The notes under the pieces are model-generated. The model saw only the letters and a program-made list of their open reading frames with translations. It was not told where the DNA came from and did no database searches. A stretch of 64,000 nucleotides of DNA. It comes from Mucilaginibacter sp. SMC90 (GTDB lineage Bacteria; Bacteroidota; Bacteroidia; Sphingobacteriales; Sphingobacteriaceae). A program made the position numbers and the translations under genes. Where the stretch lies: assembly GCF_022811725.1 (NCBI RefSeq), contig NZ_CP094527.1:5270001-5334000 (forward strand), written 5' to 3'. Shown one piece after another: positions 34,379 through 43,365 of the stretch. Position 1 is the first letter of the stretch, and each line of letters opens with the position of its first letter.

Positions 34379-36760
34379 TTAGTTCCTTAACACTTTTCCG
34401 CCTGTTAAAATAGACTGGATCCGCTCAAGCGTTTTCTTCTCGGTGCAAAGCGAAACAAAGGCTTCACGCTCAAGCCCCAGCAAATATTCTTCGCTCACCA
34501 TCGAAGGCTGGGACAAGTCACCACCCGAAAGCACATAAGCCAGTTTTTGTGAGATCTTCACATCGTGCTCGCTGATGTAATTGCCGCTGTACATGGTATT
34601 GGCACCCACGTAGCCTAAACCAAGGGCCTGTTTGCCTAACACCCTGATATCACCGCGCGGAATAGGCTGTATGTACCCTTCATTTGCCATCTGCAGGCAT
34701 TGCCGCTTTGCTTCGGCAAGCAGCCTGTCACGCGATACCACGACTACGTCCCTTCCTTTTTTAAGATAACCAAACTCAAAAGCCTCATATGCCGACGTGG
34801 AAACTTTTGCCTGTCCAATAGTTAAAAAACGATCGCGGAAATTATTGAGTTCGACATCACCATCCTGGAGTTCGTCTGAAAGGCGAAGAGCAAATTCCTT
34901 TGTGCCGCCACCGCCCGGTATCAAACCAACACCAAACTCAACCAAACCCATATACAGTTCGGCATGCGCTACAACCTTATCGGCATGCAGGCACATTTCG
35001 CAGCCACCACCCAGGGCCATTTGATGAGGTGCTATTACCACCGGAATGGATGAATAGCGGATCCGCATCATCGTATTCTGGAAAGCCTTTATTACCATAT
35101 TCAACTCATCAAACTCCTGCTCAACGGCCATCATGAATATCATACCTACGTTGGCCCCGGCGCTGAAATTGGCACCCTCATTTGATATAACCAGCCCCCG
35201 GTAGCCTGTTTCAGCAAGGGTAATGGCTTTATTAATACCTTCAATTACCTCGCCGCCTATCGTATTCATTTTAGTATGAAATTCAAGGTTCAGGATGCCA
35301 TCGCCAATATCGGTAATGGTAGTACCGCTGTTTTTCCAAACGGTGTTGGTTTCGCGGAGATTATTAAGCAAAATAAGCCCTTCCGTACCCGGAATTATCT
35401 TGTAGCTTTTTGATGGAATATCATAGAACAGGCGTTTGCCATCCTCTACTTTATAAAAGCTTTTTGCTCCCGCCGCAAGCATATCGTAAACCCATTGAGC
35501 GGGTTTGTTCCCCGCAGCTTCCATAGCTTTTACCGTATCTTCAACACCAAGCGCATCCCATTTTTCAAAAGGGCCCAGTTCCCAGCCAAAACCGGCATTA
35601 GTGGCAGCATCTATTTTATAAAGCTCGTCGGCTATTTCGGGGATGCGGTTACTGGCATAAGCAAATAACTGGTAAAAGGTGCTCCGGTAAAAATCACCAG
35701 CTTTGTCTTTTGCGGCAACCAGGATTTTAAGTCTGTCCCGCAGATTATCAACCGCTTTTGTAGTTTCAAGCGAGCCAAATTTTACTTTTTGGGAAGGCTT
35801 GTACTCCAACGTTTTCAGGTCGAGCGCGTAAAACTGGTTTGCACCGTCACCTTTTTCTTTTTTATAGAACCCCTGACCTGTTTTACTGCCCAGCCAGTTG
35901 TTTTTCACCATTCCATCCACAAATGCGGGGACCTTGAATAATTCCCTGGCCTCATCGTCCGGCGCGTTTTGGTAAAGGCCATTGGCAACGTGCACCATCG
36001 TATCCAAACCCACCACATCATTAGTACGGAAAGTGGCCGATTTAGGGTGACCTATTACCGGCCCGGTCAGCTTATCAACCTCTTCAACGGTCATACCGGT
36101 TTGCTCCACGTAGTGCAACACGCTCATGATGCTGAAAACCCCGATACGGTTGCCGATAAATGCAGGGGTATCTTTGGCCAATACCGTTGTTTTCCCGAGA
36201 TATTTTGCGCCATACTCCATCAAAAAGTCAACAATGTTTGCCAGCGTGTCTTTTGTTGGGATGATCTCCAATAGTTTTAAATACCGTGGCGGGTTAAAGA
36301 AATGGCTGCCGCAAAAATGTTTTTTAAAATCATCGCTCCTGCCTTCGGCCATTAAATGGATCGGGATGCCCGATGTGTTTGAAGTGATCAGCGTTCCGGG
36401 TCTCCGGTACTTTTCTACCGTTTCAAACACCTGCTGTTTAATGTCCAGCCGTTCCACTACTACTTCTATCACCCAGTCGCAATCAGCAATTTTGGGCATA
36501 TCATCCTCGAAATTGCCGGTTGTAATACGTTTTGCGAATGATTTGAGGTAAATGGGCGAAGGGTTTGATTTTAAAGCAAAATCCAGCGCGTCGTTCACAA
36601 TTTTGTTCCGCGCTTTCTTATCTCCCGGTGGGGCATCCTTAGGTACAATATCAAGTAACAGTACCTGTACGCCGACATTTGCAAAATGACAGGCTATACG
36701 ACTGCCCATTACTCCCGACCCCAATACTGCAACTTTTTTTATAATTCGTTTAGCATCCAT
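34379..36760 (-). CDS. Bifunctional 3-hydroxyacyl-CoA dehydrogenase / enoyl-CoA hydratase (FadN-type)
   Basis: A 793-residue enzyme carrying the two middle steps of beta-oxidation. The dehydrogenase is N-terminal (VAVLGSGVMGSRIACHF, residues 8-24; SNTSGIPI; CGSHFFNPP) and the crotonase-like hydratase is C-terminal (ANFSAGANVG, GGGCEMCLHADKVVAHAE, GVGLIPGGGGTKEFALR). This domain order is the reverse of E. coli FadB and matches Bacillus FadN. It is 28 bp before the thiolase, as in the FadN-FadA pair. Start ATG 36760 lies 31 bp beyond the original end of the broken DUF2147 gene. Confidence 0.94.
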   Translation of the reverse strand: MDAKRIIKKVAVLGSGVMGSRIACHFANVGVQVLLLDIVPKDAPPGDKKARNKIVNDALDFALKSNPSPIYLKSFAKRITTGNFEDDMPKIADCDWVIEVVVERLDIKQQVFETVEKYRRPGTLITSNTSGIPIHLMAEGRSDDFKKHFCGSHFFNPPRYLKLLEIIPTKDTLANIVDFLMEYGAKYLGKTTVLAKDTPAFIGNRIGVFSIMSVLHYVEQTGMTVEEVDKLTGPVIGHPKSATFRTNDVVGLDTMVHVANGLYQNAPDDEARELFKVPAFVDGMVKNNWLGSKTGQGFYKKEKGDGANQFYALDLKTLEYKPSQKVKFGSLETTKAVDNLRDRLKILVAAKDKAGDFYRSTFYQLFAYASNRIPEIADELYKIDAATNAGFGWELGPFEKWDALGVEDTVKAMEAAGNKPAQWVYDMLAAGAKSFYKVEDGKRLFYDIPSKSYKIIPGTEGLILLNNLRETNTVWKNSGTTITDIGDGILNLEFHTKMNTIGGEVIEGINKAITLAETGYRGLVISNEGANFSAGANVGMIFMMAVEQEFDELNMVIKAFQNTMMRIRYSSIPVVIAPHQMALGGGCEMCLHADKVVAHAELYMGLVEFGVGLIPGGGGTKEFALRLSDELQDGDVELNNFRDRFLTIGQAKVSTSAYEAFEFGYLKKGRDVVVVSRDRLLAEAKRQCLQMANEGYIQPIPRGDIRVLGKQALGLGYVGANTMYSGNYISEHDVKISQKLAYVLSGGDLSQPSMVSEEYLLGLEREAFVSLCTEKKTLERIQSILTGGKVLRN

Positions 36761-36791
36761 TAGTATCTGCTTGTTTTATTAATACTTTAAT

Positions 36792-37243
36792 TTATTCAGC
36801 GCGCGACCAGGTTGTTGTACGCCCGAAAAGTGAAATACCGATGTATCCGCGGATATCCAGGGTTTCACCTTTGCAGGTCATTTTGCAGGAATATGTTTAC
36901 CATTATTAGGATCATAAATTGTTCCGCCTGTATATTTGTTATCACCATCTTTTACAAAATCGGCCAATACAGGTAAGCCTAACCTCGGTCTTGAGCGCAG
37001 CTTTTCATCGGTATTCATTTCGTCAACCTTGGGCTTCCCGTTTTTTAAGGGCTCCTTAAGCCATACCACCTTACCATAAAACTTGCCGTTGCTTTCTTTA
37101 GTGATCTGGATTTTGGCACTTTTTACATCATTGTACCATAAGCCTTCAATTTTATCGGCTTGCGCTTTTGCGTTGATGCTTACAGCTACAACCGTTAGCA
37201 GGATCATTGCAAAACGGATAATATGTTTTTTTGATGCTGACAT
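36792..37243 (-). pseudogene. DUF2147 family exported protein, frameshifted near its C-terminus
   Basis: The first 121 codons (37243 down to 36878) give a signal peptide (MILLTVVAVSINAKAQA) and a typical DUF2147 body (IEGLWYNDVKSAKIQITKE, GGTIYDPNNGK), then stop early after HIPAK. In the next frame the expected ending continues: MTCKGETLDIRGYIGISLFG followed by RTTTWSRAE and a stop at 36792-36794. One missing A in the AAA run at 36896-36898 explains this; restoring it gives about 150 residues, the normal family length. Either a real frameshift or a sequencing or assembly error in a homopolymer. Function of DUF2147 is unknown; it is periplasmic. Confidence 0.8.
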
Positions 37244-37495
37244 TGCCTTAAGTGTTTTTAGTAATTAAAAGCAGTTCCGTTTAAGAGTATAGTATGCGCT
37301 TTTCAGATCTCACCAAATAGTAATATAGCCGGCATCAGAAGCCATTTAAAAAAGAGACTGGGCAGAATTATAAAATGGTTTAATAATGTTAGTCCCGGTA
37401 ATTACAGGGTTGGTTTATAATAACAAATATCTATTTCTGCGGCGCTTTACATAGGTCTAAACGACGGAAACATTTGTCAATATTTCGGAATTAAG

Positions 37496-37639
37496 CTAAT
37501 TGGTTTTATATGATAATTGCGCTGCAGATTCAACACTATATAAACGGTACAGGCACAATAATATTTCGTTACCAGGCTTTGAAGGCAATTCTTTACTCTC
37601 TTTAACTGCCTTTTCAAAAGCATCATTCAGGTCGGTCAT
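37496..37639 (-). pseudogene. N-terminal fragment of acyl-CoA-binding protein (ACBP)
   Basis: A 47-codon frame opening MTDLNDAFEKAVKESKELPS and continuing KPGNEILLCLYRLY matches the first two helices of ACBP, whose consensus is close to LxxxFExAVxxxKxLxxKPxNExLLxLYxLYK. After LYRLY the sequence diverges (SVESAAQLSYKTN) and stops; ACBP is normally about 86 residues, so the last two helices are missing and are not seen in other frames. ACBP binds long-chain acyl-CoA in the cytosol, fitting this beta-oxidation cluster. I call it a truncated remnant; a functional short peptide is less likely. Confidence 0.65.
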
Positions 37640-37794
37640 AGATAAACTATATAAGAGCTTAAAGCGGAAGGCATAAAGTTTAAAGCTGATTATTAGTTTC
37701 GGTTAATTGTTATATTAAATCATTTCAGGCTGGATTTCACCTCTTCAACATAGCTTAGCCGTTAACTTAAGCAATTAATTGTATAAAGATTTTA

Positions 37795-37905
37795 AATTCC
37801 CCTCTTGAGAGGGGGCGCGGAGACACGAGTGATGGCAGGGGTGTGTTTCTGCTACAGGTATATCAAAGCAGAAACACACCCCTCCACCCCTCTCAAGAGG
37901 GGAAT
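37795..37905. repeat. Family A palindromic repeat, copy A3
   Basis: AATTCCCCTCTTGAGAGGGG at the left, CCCCTCTCAAGAGGGGAAT at the right, inner GGGGTGTGTTTCTGC with GCAGAAACACACCCC. Its right arm overlaps the last codons of the thioesterase at 37893. Confidence 0.85.
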
Positions 37906-38372
37906 CGCGCAATCCCGCGCTTTTTTCCCCTTAAGTTAACGGCCTCTTCAACATAATCGCTGCTCCGGGGTGCCTTCATAAACATCTCACTAAGTTGTGC
38001 CGGTAATATGGCGAGTTTACGTTTTTCCATATCAATCCATGAGCCTTCGGCATTTATTATCGCAGCTTTAACGCCATCGCCCCGGTACAGCTCGTGCCTG
38101 ATTGCCCAGCGCGAACCATCAGGTCTCGATTTGATAAGTTCGCAGGTTACCCTGATCTGTTCATTGATCCCTATTTCACGCAGGTAGATCAGCTCTTCCC
38201 TGAATAATACAGGTCCTATTTTGTATTCATAAAGTGTGGGTAGTTTTAAACCAAGGCTTTCCAGCATAATTATGCGTGCCTGTGCAGCAAAATCGGCATA
38301 AGCAGAGTGCCGCATGTGCTGGTTCGAATCTATCTGTGACCATAGCACCTGTCCTTCATAAAAAAACTCCAT
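37893..38372 (-). CDS. Acyl-CoA thioesterase (4HBT/YbgC type)
   Basis: A 159-residue hotdog protein. The motif QIDSNQHMRHSAYADFA (about 13-29) resembles the DxNxHxNxxxY signature of 4HBT-type acyl-CoA thioesterases, with Asp15 the probable catalytic residue. It hydrolyses acyl-CoA in the cytosol. Between the acyl-CoA dehydrogenase and the ACBP fragment, so it belongs to the lipid cluster. Odd point: its last three codons (FPS) and the TGA stop are supplied by the right arm of family A repeat A3, so the original C-terminus may have been replaced. Confidence 0.86.
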   Translation of the reverse strand: MEFFYEGQVLWSQIDSNQHMRHSAYADFAAQARIIMLESLGLKLPTLYEYKIGPVLFREELIYLREIGINEQIRVTCELIKSRPDGSRWAIRHELYRGDGVKAAIINAEGSWIDMEKRKLAILPAQLSEMFMKAPRSSDYVEEAVNLRGKKRGIARFPS

Positions 38373-38523
38373 AGCCCGGGTTATCTATTGATGATCTTCT
38401 TAAAAGTTGTTAATGCAGTTACCGCGATAATCCTTTCTCAAATTATCGGCGACCTCACAATTAATTATTAAAAAAGGTGTTATGCTAAAAGGTGTCTAAA
38501 TTTGATTGCTTTTAATGCACGCG

Positions 38524-38546
38524 GCATACGCATGTGATGCGTATGC
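38524..38546. repeat. Perfect 10-bp hairpin after the acyl-CoA dehydrogenase
   Basis: GCATACGCAT-GTG-ATGCGTATGC (38524-38546), 35 bp past the dehydrogenase stop. It could end transcription or shield the 3' end, but no T run follows. Confidence 0.45.
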
Positions 38547-38580
38547 TACAACAAACTTTCCATTCGTTTTTAAACAGCTT

Positions 38581-40374
38581 CTAAAAGCAATATTTATTTT
38601 CAGAAATCAATTTTGCAGCAATATTTCTGCGTGCCTGGGTGGTATTGATATCCTCGGTTTTGGTGAAGCGCTTAAGTCCCATCAGCATCATTCGTCTTTC
38701 ATCGCCTTCGGCAAATGAGTTCAGTGCTTCTTTGCCAGATTTGGCTATATGCTCAGCGGCATCATTGATGTATACCCGCATCATATCCAACTGCTCTTTG
38801 CAGGCGTCCTCTCCCCTTAAACCAACCAGTTTTTCAACTCTTAATTGCAGCGACTCGCTCACATAAAGCTCAATAAGCATATCTGCCAGGTTCATTAATA
38901 CTTCCTGCTCTTTTGCCAACTGTGTCATTAATTTTTGCACTGCAGCACCCGCTACCAGTAATACGGCCTTTTTAAAATTGGCTATGTATTTTTTTTCTTT
39001 GATAAACAAACCATCCTCTTCGGTGCCAAAATCGGGGATACTCATCAGTTCACCGGCCACTTTCTGAGCAGGCCCCATCAGGTCGAGCTCACCCTTCATG
39101 GCGCGTTTAAGCATCATATCAACAGTTAACAGCCGGTTTATTTCATTGGTACCCTCAAAGATCCTGTTAATCCTCGAGTCTCGGTATGACCTATCCATTG
39201 GCGCATCGGCGCTGTAGCCCATGCCGCCATAAATTTGTACGCCTTCATCGGTCACATAGTCTAACACTTCAGATGCATGAACTTTAAGGATTGCTGCTTC
39301 AATGGCAAATTGTTCTGTCCCTTTCAATTTGGCTTTGGTTTCATCAAGTCCGGATGCAATTAACATTTCCGTAGCCTCTTCCATATTTTGGCTGGCCCTG
39401 TACACTGCAGATTCGGCAGCGTAAGTGCGGATTACCTGTTCGGCCAGTTTATATTTTATCGCCCCGTATTTGGAAATGGCACGCCCAAATTGCTCCCTTT
39501 CATTAGCATAACGTACCGACGTGGTGATCACATCCTTACTTGCCCCCACAGTGCCACCCCCTAATTTTATACGCCCGAGGTTCAAGATATTAACTGCAAT
39601 CTTAAAACCATTCTGCCGTTCGGAAAGGAGGTTTTCAACAGGCACTTTGCAATCATTAAAAAACACCTGGCGGGTTGAGCTCCCTTTGATACCCATTTTA
39701 TGTTCTTCGGTATTGAGCGAAAGGCCCTCAAAATCTTTTTCGACTATAAATGCACTCAGGTTTTCATCGTCATCTATCTTGGCAAAAACGGTAAACACAT
39801 CTGCGAACCCGGCATTGGTGATCCACATTTTTTGCCCGGTGATGAGATAATACTTACCATCAGCAGAAAGTTTTGCCTTTGTTTTCCCCGAATTTGCATC
39901 AGAACCCGCGGCAGGTTCAGTAAGACAATAGGCCCCTTTCCATTCTCCGCTTGCCAGCCTGGGGATATATTTTTGTTTTTGATTGTCGTTACCATAATAC
40001 AAAATAGGCATGGTGCCTATCCCTGTATGTGCAGAAAAAGCTACAGAAAATGAATGCCCGGCCCCTAATTTTTCGGTAACCAGCATGGCTGTTTTAAAAT
40101 CCTTACCGAAACCGCCGTATTCTTCGGGTACGGATATACCTAACAATCCCAATGCACCGGCCTCGTCCATTAAGTGACGCATTAACCCTTCCTCTTGCTC
40201 ATCAATGCGCTGCAGGTTGGGTGTAACCTGTTGTGCAAGGAAATTGGTACACGTTTCGGCAATCATCAACTGCTCTTCATTCCATTCTTCGGGAATAAAA
40301 ATGCTATCCGCGGAAGTTTCCCTGATCAAAAACTCGCCCCCTTTTATGGCTTTCATAGGTTCTGTGGCATTCAT
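38581..40374 (-). CDS. Acyl-CoA dehydrogenase with C-terminal extension (VLCAD-like)
   Basis: About 597 residues from the ATG at 40374 (MNATEPMKAIKGG); the open frame upstream to 40416 adds a Leu-rich stretch that I reject. FAD enzyme that introduces the 2,3 double bond in acyl-CoA. Motifs: YCLTEPAAGSDANSGKT (substrate/FAD loop), ITGQKMWITNAGFAD, and RINRIFEGTNEINR with the catalytic Glu region. The extra roughly 190 C-terminal residues match the very-long-chain type, longer than the 380-residue short-chain enzymes. It starts the beta-oxidation cycle completed by genes at 29.6-36.8 kb. Confidence 0.94.
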   Translation of the reverse strand: MNATEPMKAIKGGEFLIRETSADSIFIPEEWNEEQLMIAETCTNFLAQQVTPNLQRIDEQEEGLMRHLMDEAGALGLLGISVPEEYGGFGKDFKTAMLVTEKLGAGHSFSVAFSAHTGIGTMPILYYGNDNQKQKYIPRLASGEWKGAYCLTEPAAGSDANSGKTKAKLSADGKYYLITGQKMWITNAGFADVFTVFAKIDDDENLSAFIVEKDFEGLSLNTEEHKMGIKGSSTRQVFFNDCKVPVENLLSERQNGFKIAVNILNLGRIKLGGGTVGASKDVITTSVRYANEREQFGRAISKYGAIKYKLAEQVIRTYAAESAVYRASQNMEEATEMLIASGLDETKAKLKGTEQFAIEAAILKVHASEVLDYVTDEGVQIYGGMGYSADAPMDRSYRDSRINRIFEGTNEINRLLTVDMMLKRAMKGELDLMGPAQKVAGELMSIPDFGTEEDGLFIKEKKYIANFKKAVLLVAGAAVQKLMTQLAKEQEVLMNLADMLIELYVSESLQLRVEKLVGLRGEDACKEQLDMMRVYINDAAEHIAKSGKEALNSFAEGDERRMMLMGLKRFTKTEDINTTQARRNIAAKLISENKYCF

Positions 40375-40541
40375 AAAGCTTTTCTGGTTTATAATCAGGA
40401 GTAAAATTAGAAGCATTATAAAGCCAAAGAAAGGGCAGCAATGCGGAGATATTAGTCAAAAAGTCGGAAATGATGAGGTGAAGGATGGGGAATAATGGCA
40501 GAGGTGTTTTGGGGAAATTAAAAAGAGCGGGGGAAAATATG

Positions 40542-40937
40542 CAATTCCCTCCTTTGGGAGGGTGTAAGGAGGGGTTGTTCGCTTGAAACATTGCATAAAC
40601 CCCTCCCCGCTACTACACAATCCCAACGCGCCCCTCCCCAAGGTTTAAGTTTACCCACAAATTCACCAACCTAAATTTCAACACGAGGCACCTACGGAGC
40701 CAGGAATATACCCCTTTAGCGCTATAAACACGTGGCCTCTCTGAGGCCGGTAATATTTATAACATAATGAATATTTGCTGACTTGCCAAGCGGCCTCAGA
40801 GAGGCCACGTGTTTATAGACAAAACTTAAACAGATATTGGACTCCAGCGGAGTCTCGTGATCGTAAACGTGCTTTCAAACAACTGTTTAGCACACATTTA
40901 GATTCTGCGGGTAAACTTAAACCCCAAGGAGGGAATT
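40542..40937. repeat. Family A repeat A4, split by an inserted element
   Basis: Left part 40542-40643 (CAATTCCCTCCTTTGGGAGG, GAGGGGTTGTT, AACCCCTCC, CGCCCCTCCCCAAGG) and right part 40922-40937 (CCCCAAGGAGGGAATT) together form one family A copy. The 278 bp between them (40644-40921) is a separate inverted-repeat element. Confidence 0.75.
40644..40921. mobile_element. 278-bp MITE-like element with 8-bp target duplication
   Basis: Terminal inverted repeats TTTAAGTTTACCC (40644-40656) and GGGTAAACTTAAA (40909-40921) are perfect over 13 bp. The element is flanked by direct repeats CCCCAAGG (40636-40643 and 40922-40929), as expected for a target-site duplication. Inside lies a perfect 27-bp inverted repeat (40722-40748 with 40792-40818, core CACGTGGCCTCTCTGAGGCC). 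No open frame of useful size: a non-autonomous element. It is inserted in family A copy A4. Confidence 0.75.
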
Positions 40938-41015
40938 AATATTCTTTTGTACGCTTATAGTGATTAAACAGACCACGGGATGAACTTCTTAACGATCAAC
41001 TCAATAACTACCAGA

Positions 41016-41903
41016 TCAATGCGCAGATTCTGCCCTGTAATCAGATGGCGACATACCGGTGTGCTTTTTAAAATACTTGCCAAATGACGATTGGTCGGGG
41101 AAGTGAATATTCTCGGCTGCCCTTGCAATACTTATTTCATGGTTCCTTAGCAATACTTTGGCTTCAAGGATCACGGCATCGTCTATCCATTCGCCAGCTG
41201 TGCGTCCGGTTACTTCCTTGATAGTTTCGGTTAAGTGTTTTGGAGATACATAAAGCGCATCGGCATAATATTGCACATTGCGATGTTCTTTATAATGGCG
41301 AAAAACAAGGGCCTGAAAAAGTACATTAAGTTCTTGTTTCCTGGTTTGCTTTCCTTTTATTATGGTGTGTTGTTTTTCATAGATAGCCTGGATCTCATAA
41401 AGCAGTGTCATCAAAATGCTCCTGGATATTTCAATATGATAAGGATGCCCTTCGCGGGTTAACTTTTGCCGGATCAACAGGTAGATTTCCAGTATCATTT
41501 TTGCATCTGTATTATCCGGATATATCACAGGGATAGACGCACTGTTGAAATAACTGAATGATTCAAGAAAATGGCTGTTAACACTATTTTCGACCAGAAA
41601 AGCTTTACTAAAAACAACAAACCGGCATAAAAAATCGGCACTGCTATTGTAAATTCTCAAAACATGAAAGGGGGTGGCCAGTAGCATAGCGTCCGGCCGG
41701 GCATCATAAACCTGCAGGTTTACCTCTACCTTGGCGGTGCCCCGTGTGCAGATCCCTATAATATAACCATCCGAACGATAGGGATATTCGCTCAAACTCA
41801 ATAACTGTTTTTCGTCAACAACAAAAAAATCGGCACCGGCCAGCTTATCTGCGTAAAGATCTGCAAATTTCGACAGGCTTAATTGTCCAACCTTATTACT
41901 CAT
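41016..41903 (-). CDS. AraC family transcriptional regulator
   Basis: A 295-residue regulator: an N-terminal cupin-like sensing region (about 1-170) and a C-terminal AraC/XylS double helix-turn-helix (about 195-290), seen as NVQYYADALYVSPKHLTETI and ISIARAAENIHFPDQSSFGK with YFKKHTGMSPSDYR. It lies divergent to the FadL-type porin gene (219-bp gap) and next to acyl-CoA dehydrogenase, so control of lipid uptake is a reasonable guess. No operator can be named. Confidence 0.9.
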   Translation of the reverse strand: MSNKVGQLSLSKFADLYADKLAGADFFVVDEKQLLSLSEYPYRSDGYIIGICTRGTAKVEVNLQVYDARPDAMLLATPFHVLRIYNSSADFLCRFVVFSKAFLVENSVNSHFLESFSYFNSASIPVIYPDNTDAKMILEIYLLIRQKLTREGHPYHIEISRSILMTLLYEIQAIYEKQHTIIKGKQTRKQELNVLFQALVFRHYKEHRNVQYYADALYVSPKHLTETIKEVTGRTAGEWIDDAVILEAKVLLRNHEISIARAAENIHFPDQSSFGKYFKKHTGMSPSDYRAESAH

Positions 41904-42122
41904 ATAGTGTTATCTATTATTATTCAGCTACTGCATTTTCAAAAAAATCGCATGTAAAGCAGTTTTTCTTATCTGGTACTAAAAATAAGCTTTATCCGAC
42001 TTTTTGACTAATATCTCCGCATTATAGCCCTTTTTTTCTTTTCAATCCAAACTAATTTTATCCCTTATAGTTACAAGCTGTAACCTAAAGGCAATTTTTT
42101 GTCGCGAACCAATTATATTCTT

Positions 42123-43346
42123 ATGAAAACAATTCTATTATTGGTGCTCGCCATGGCACCGCTATTAGCTTTTTCCCAAGGTTTTCAGGTTAACCTGGAA
42201 GGGCAAAAGCAAATAGGTATGGGTCATACGGGTACCGGGATCGTGCAGGATGGTGCTTCCGTATTTTTTAATCCAGGCGCAGTTGCCATGCTGCCCGAAA
42301 ATTATATACAGGGGGGAATAAGCCCTTTATTATTCAAATCTGTTTTCAACCCAACCGGAACATCGATACAGAACCACACTTCCAATAAAGTAGCGACACC
42401 GTTCCAGGCTTATGCTGTATGGGGCCCTAAATCATCCTTTTGGAAGCTGGGGATTGGCGTTTATACCCCTTTTGGCGGTTTAACCGACTGGGGCAATAAC
42501 TGGCAGGGCAAATATGTATTGGAAAGCCTGAATCTCAAAGCCATTTACATTCAGCCTACCCTTAGTGTAAAGCTGGCCGATTGGGTAAGCATTGGCGGAG
42601 GATTTGTTTACAACCATGGCAGTGTTGATTTGACCCGGGCTATTCCCCTGGTAAACAGCAATGGCGAACCGGGGCAAGCCCGGTTAAAAGGCGGCGGCAA
42701 AGGCTATGGTTGGAATGCAGGCGTATATTTTAAAACAGAGGCAGGTATAACCATTGGTATCAGCCACCGTTCGCAGGTAAACACTACAATTCCGGCAGGC
42801 GACGCAATTTTCAGTGTGCCCGCATCATTGCAAACCAGTTTCCCCCAACCCAATACTTTTAGGTCGACCATACCGCTACCGGCCACCAATTCCATCGGCT
42901 TAGGCTTTTATCCCGGTGATAAATGGATCCTGGCGCTGGATGTTAACCTGGTAAGCTGGGATAGTTACAAAACGCTATCATTTGACTATAAAACCAATAC
43001 CGCGGCATTACAGGATACCTATTCTGCCCGCAATTACCAGCAGGCGTTTAGCTTGCGCGGAGGTGCCCAATACAAGGCAAGCGATAACCTTGCCCTGCGC
43101 TTTGGCGGCGGCTACGCCAGCACCGCTGTTTTGGATGGTTATGTAACTCCCGAGGCCCCCGATGCCAACCGGGTTTATGGTACACTGGGTTTAGGCTATA
43201 CTGTGGCCAAACATCTCGATATAGATATCTCTTTTGAATACGAATACCTGATGAAGCGCACTCAAACCAACATCGAATCGCAACTGTCAGGAACATTTAA
43301 GACCAATGTTTACATACCCGGCATCTCGTTAGCTTATCATTGGTAA
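42123..43346 (+). CDS. FadL/OmpP1-type outer-membrane transporter
   Basis: About 407 residues from the ATG at 42123, chosen because MKTILLLVLAMAPLLAFSQG is a proper signal peptide; an earlier ATG at 42099 adds eight residues. The mature N-terminus FQVNLEGQKQIGMGHTGTG with FNPGAVAML is the hatch motif of FadL/TodX long-chain fatty-acid transporters, and the C-terminal strand ends in an aromatic (YHW). It imports hydrophobic compounds across the outer membrane. 20 bp upstream of an SGNH lipoprotein gene, same strand. Confidence 0.92.
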   Translation: MKTILLLVLAMAPLLAFSQGFQVNLEGQKQIGMGHTGTGIVQDGASVFFNPGAVAMLPENYIQGGISPLLFKSVFNPTGTSIQNHTSNKVATPFQAYAVWGPKSSFWKLGIGVYTPFGGLTDWGNNWQGKYVLESLNLKAIYIQPTLSVKLADWVSIGGGFVYNHGSVDLTRAIPLVNSNGEPGQARLKGGGKGYGWNAGVYFKTEAGITIGISHRSQVNTTIPAGDAIFSVPASLQTSFPQPNTFRSTIPLPATNSIGLGFYPGDKWILALDVNLVSWDSYKTLSFDYKTNTAALQDTYSARNYQQAFSLRGGAQYKASDNLALRFGGGYASTAVLDGYVTPEAPDANRVYGTLGLGYTVAKHLDIDISFEYEYLMKRTQTNIESQLSGTFKTNVYIPGISLAYHW

Positions 43347-43365
43347 TTTTTAAAGAAACTGATAT

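Noticed and set aside
40375..40416. Longer start of the acyl-CoA dehydrogenase
   Set aside because: Codons 40416-40375 give a Leu/Ile run unlike any family N-terminus; MNATEPMKAIKGG at 40374 fits better.
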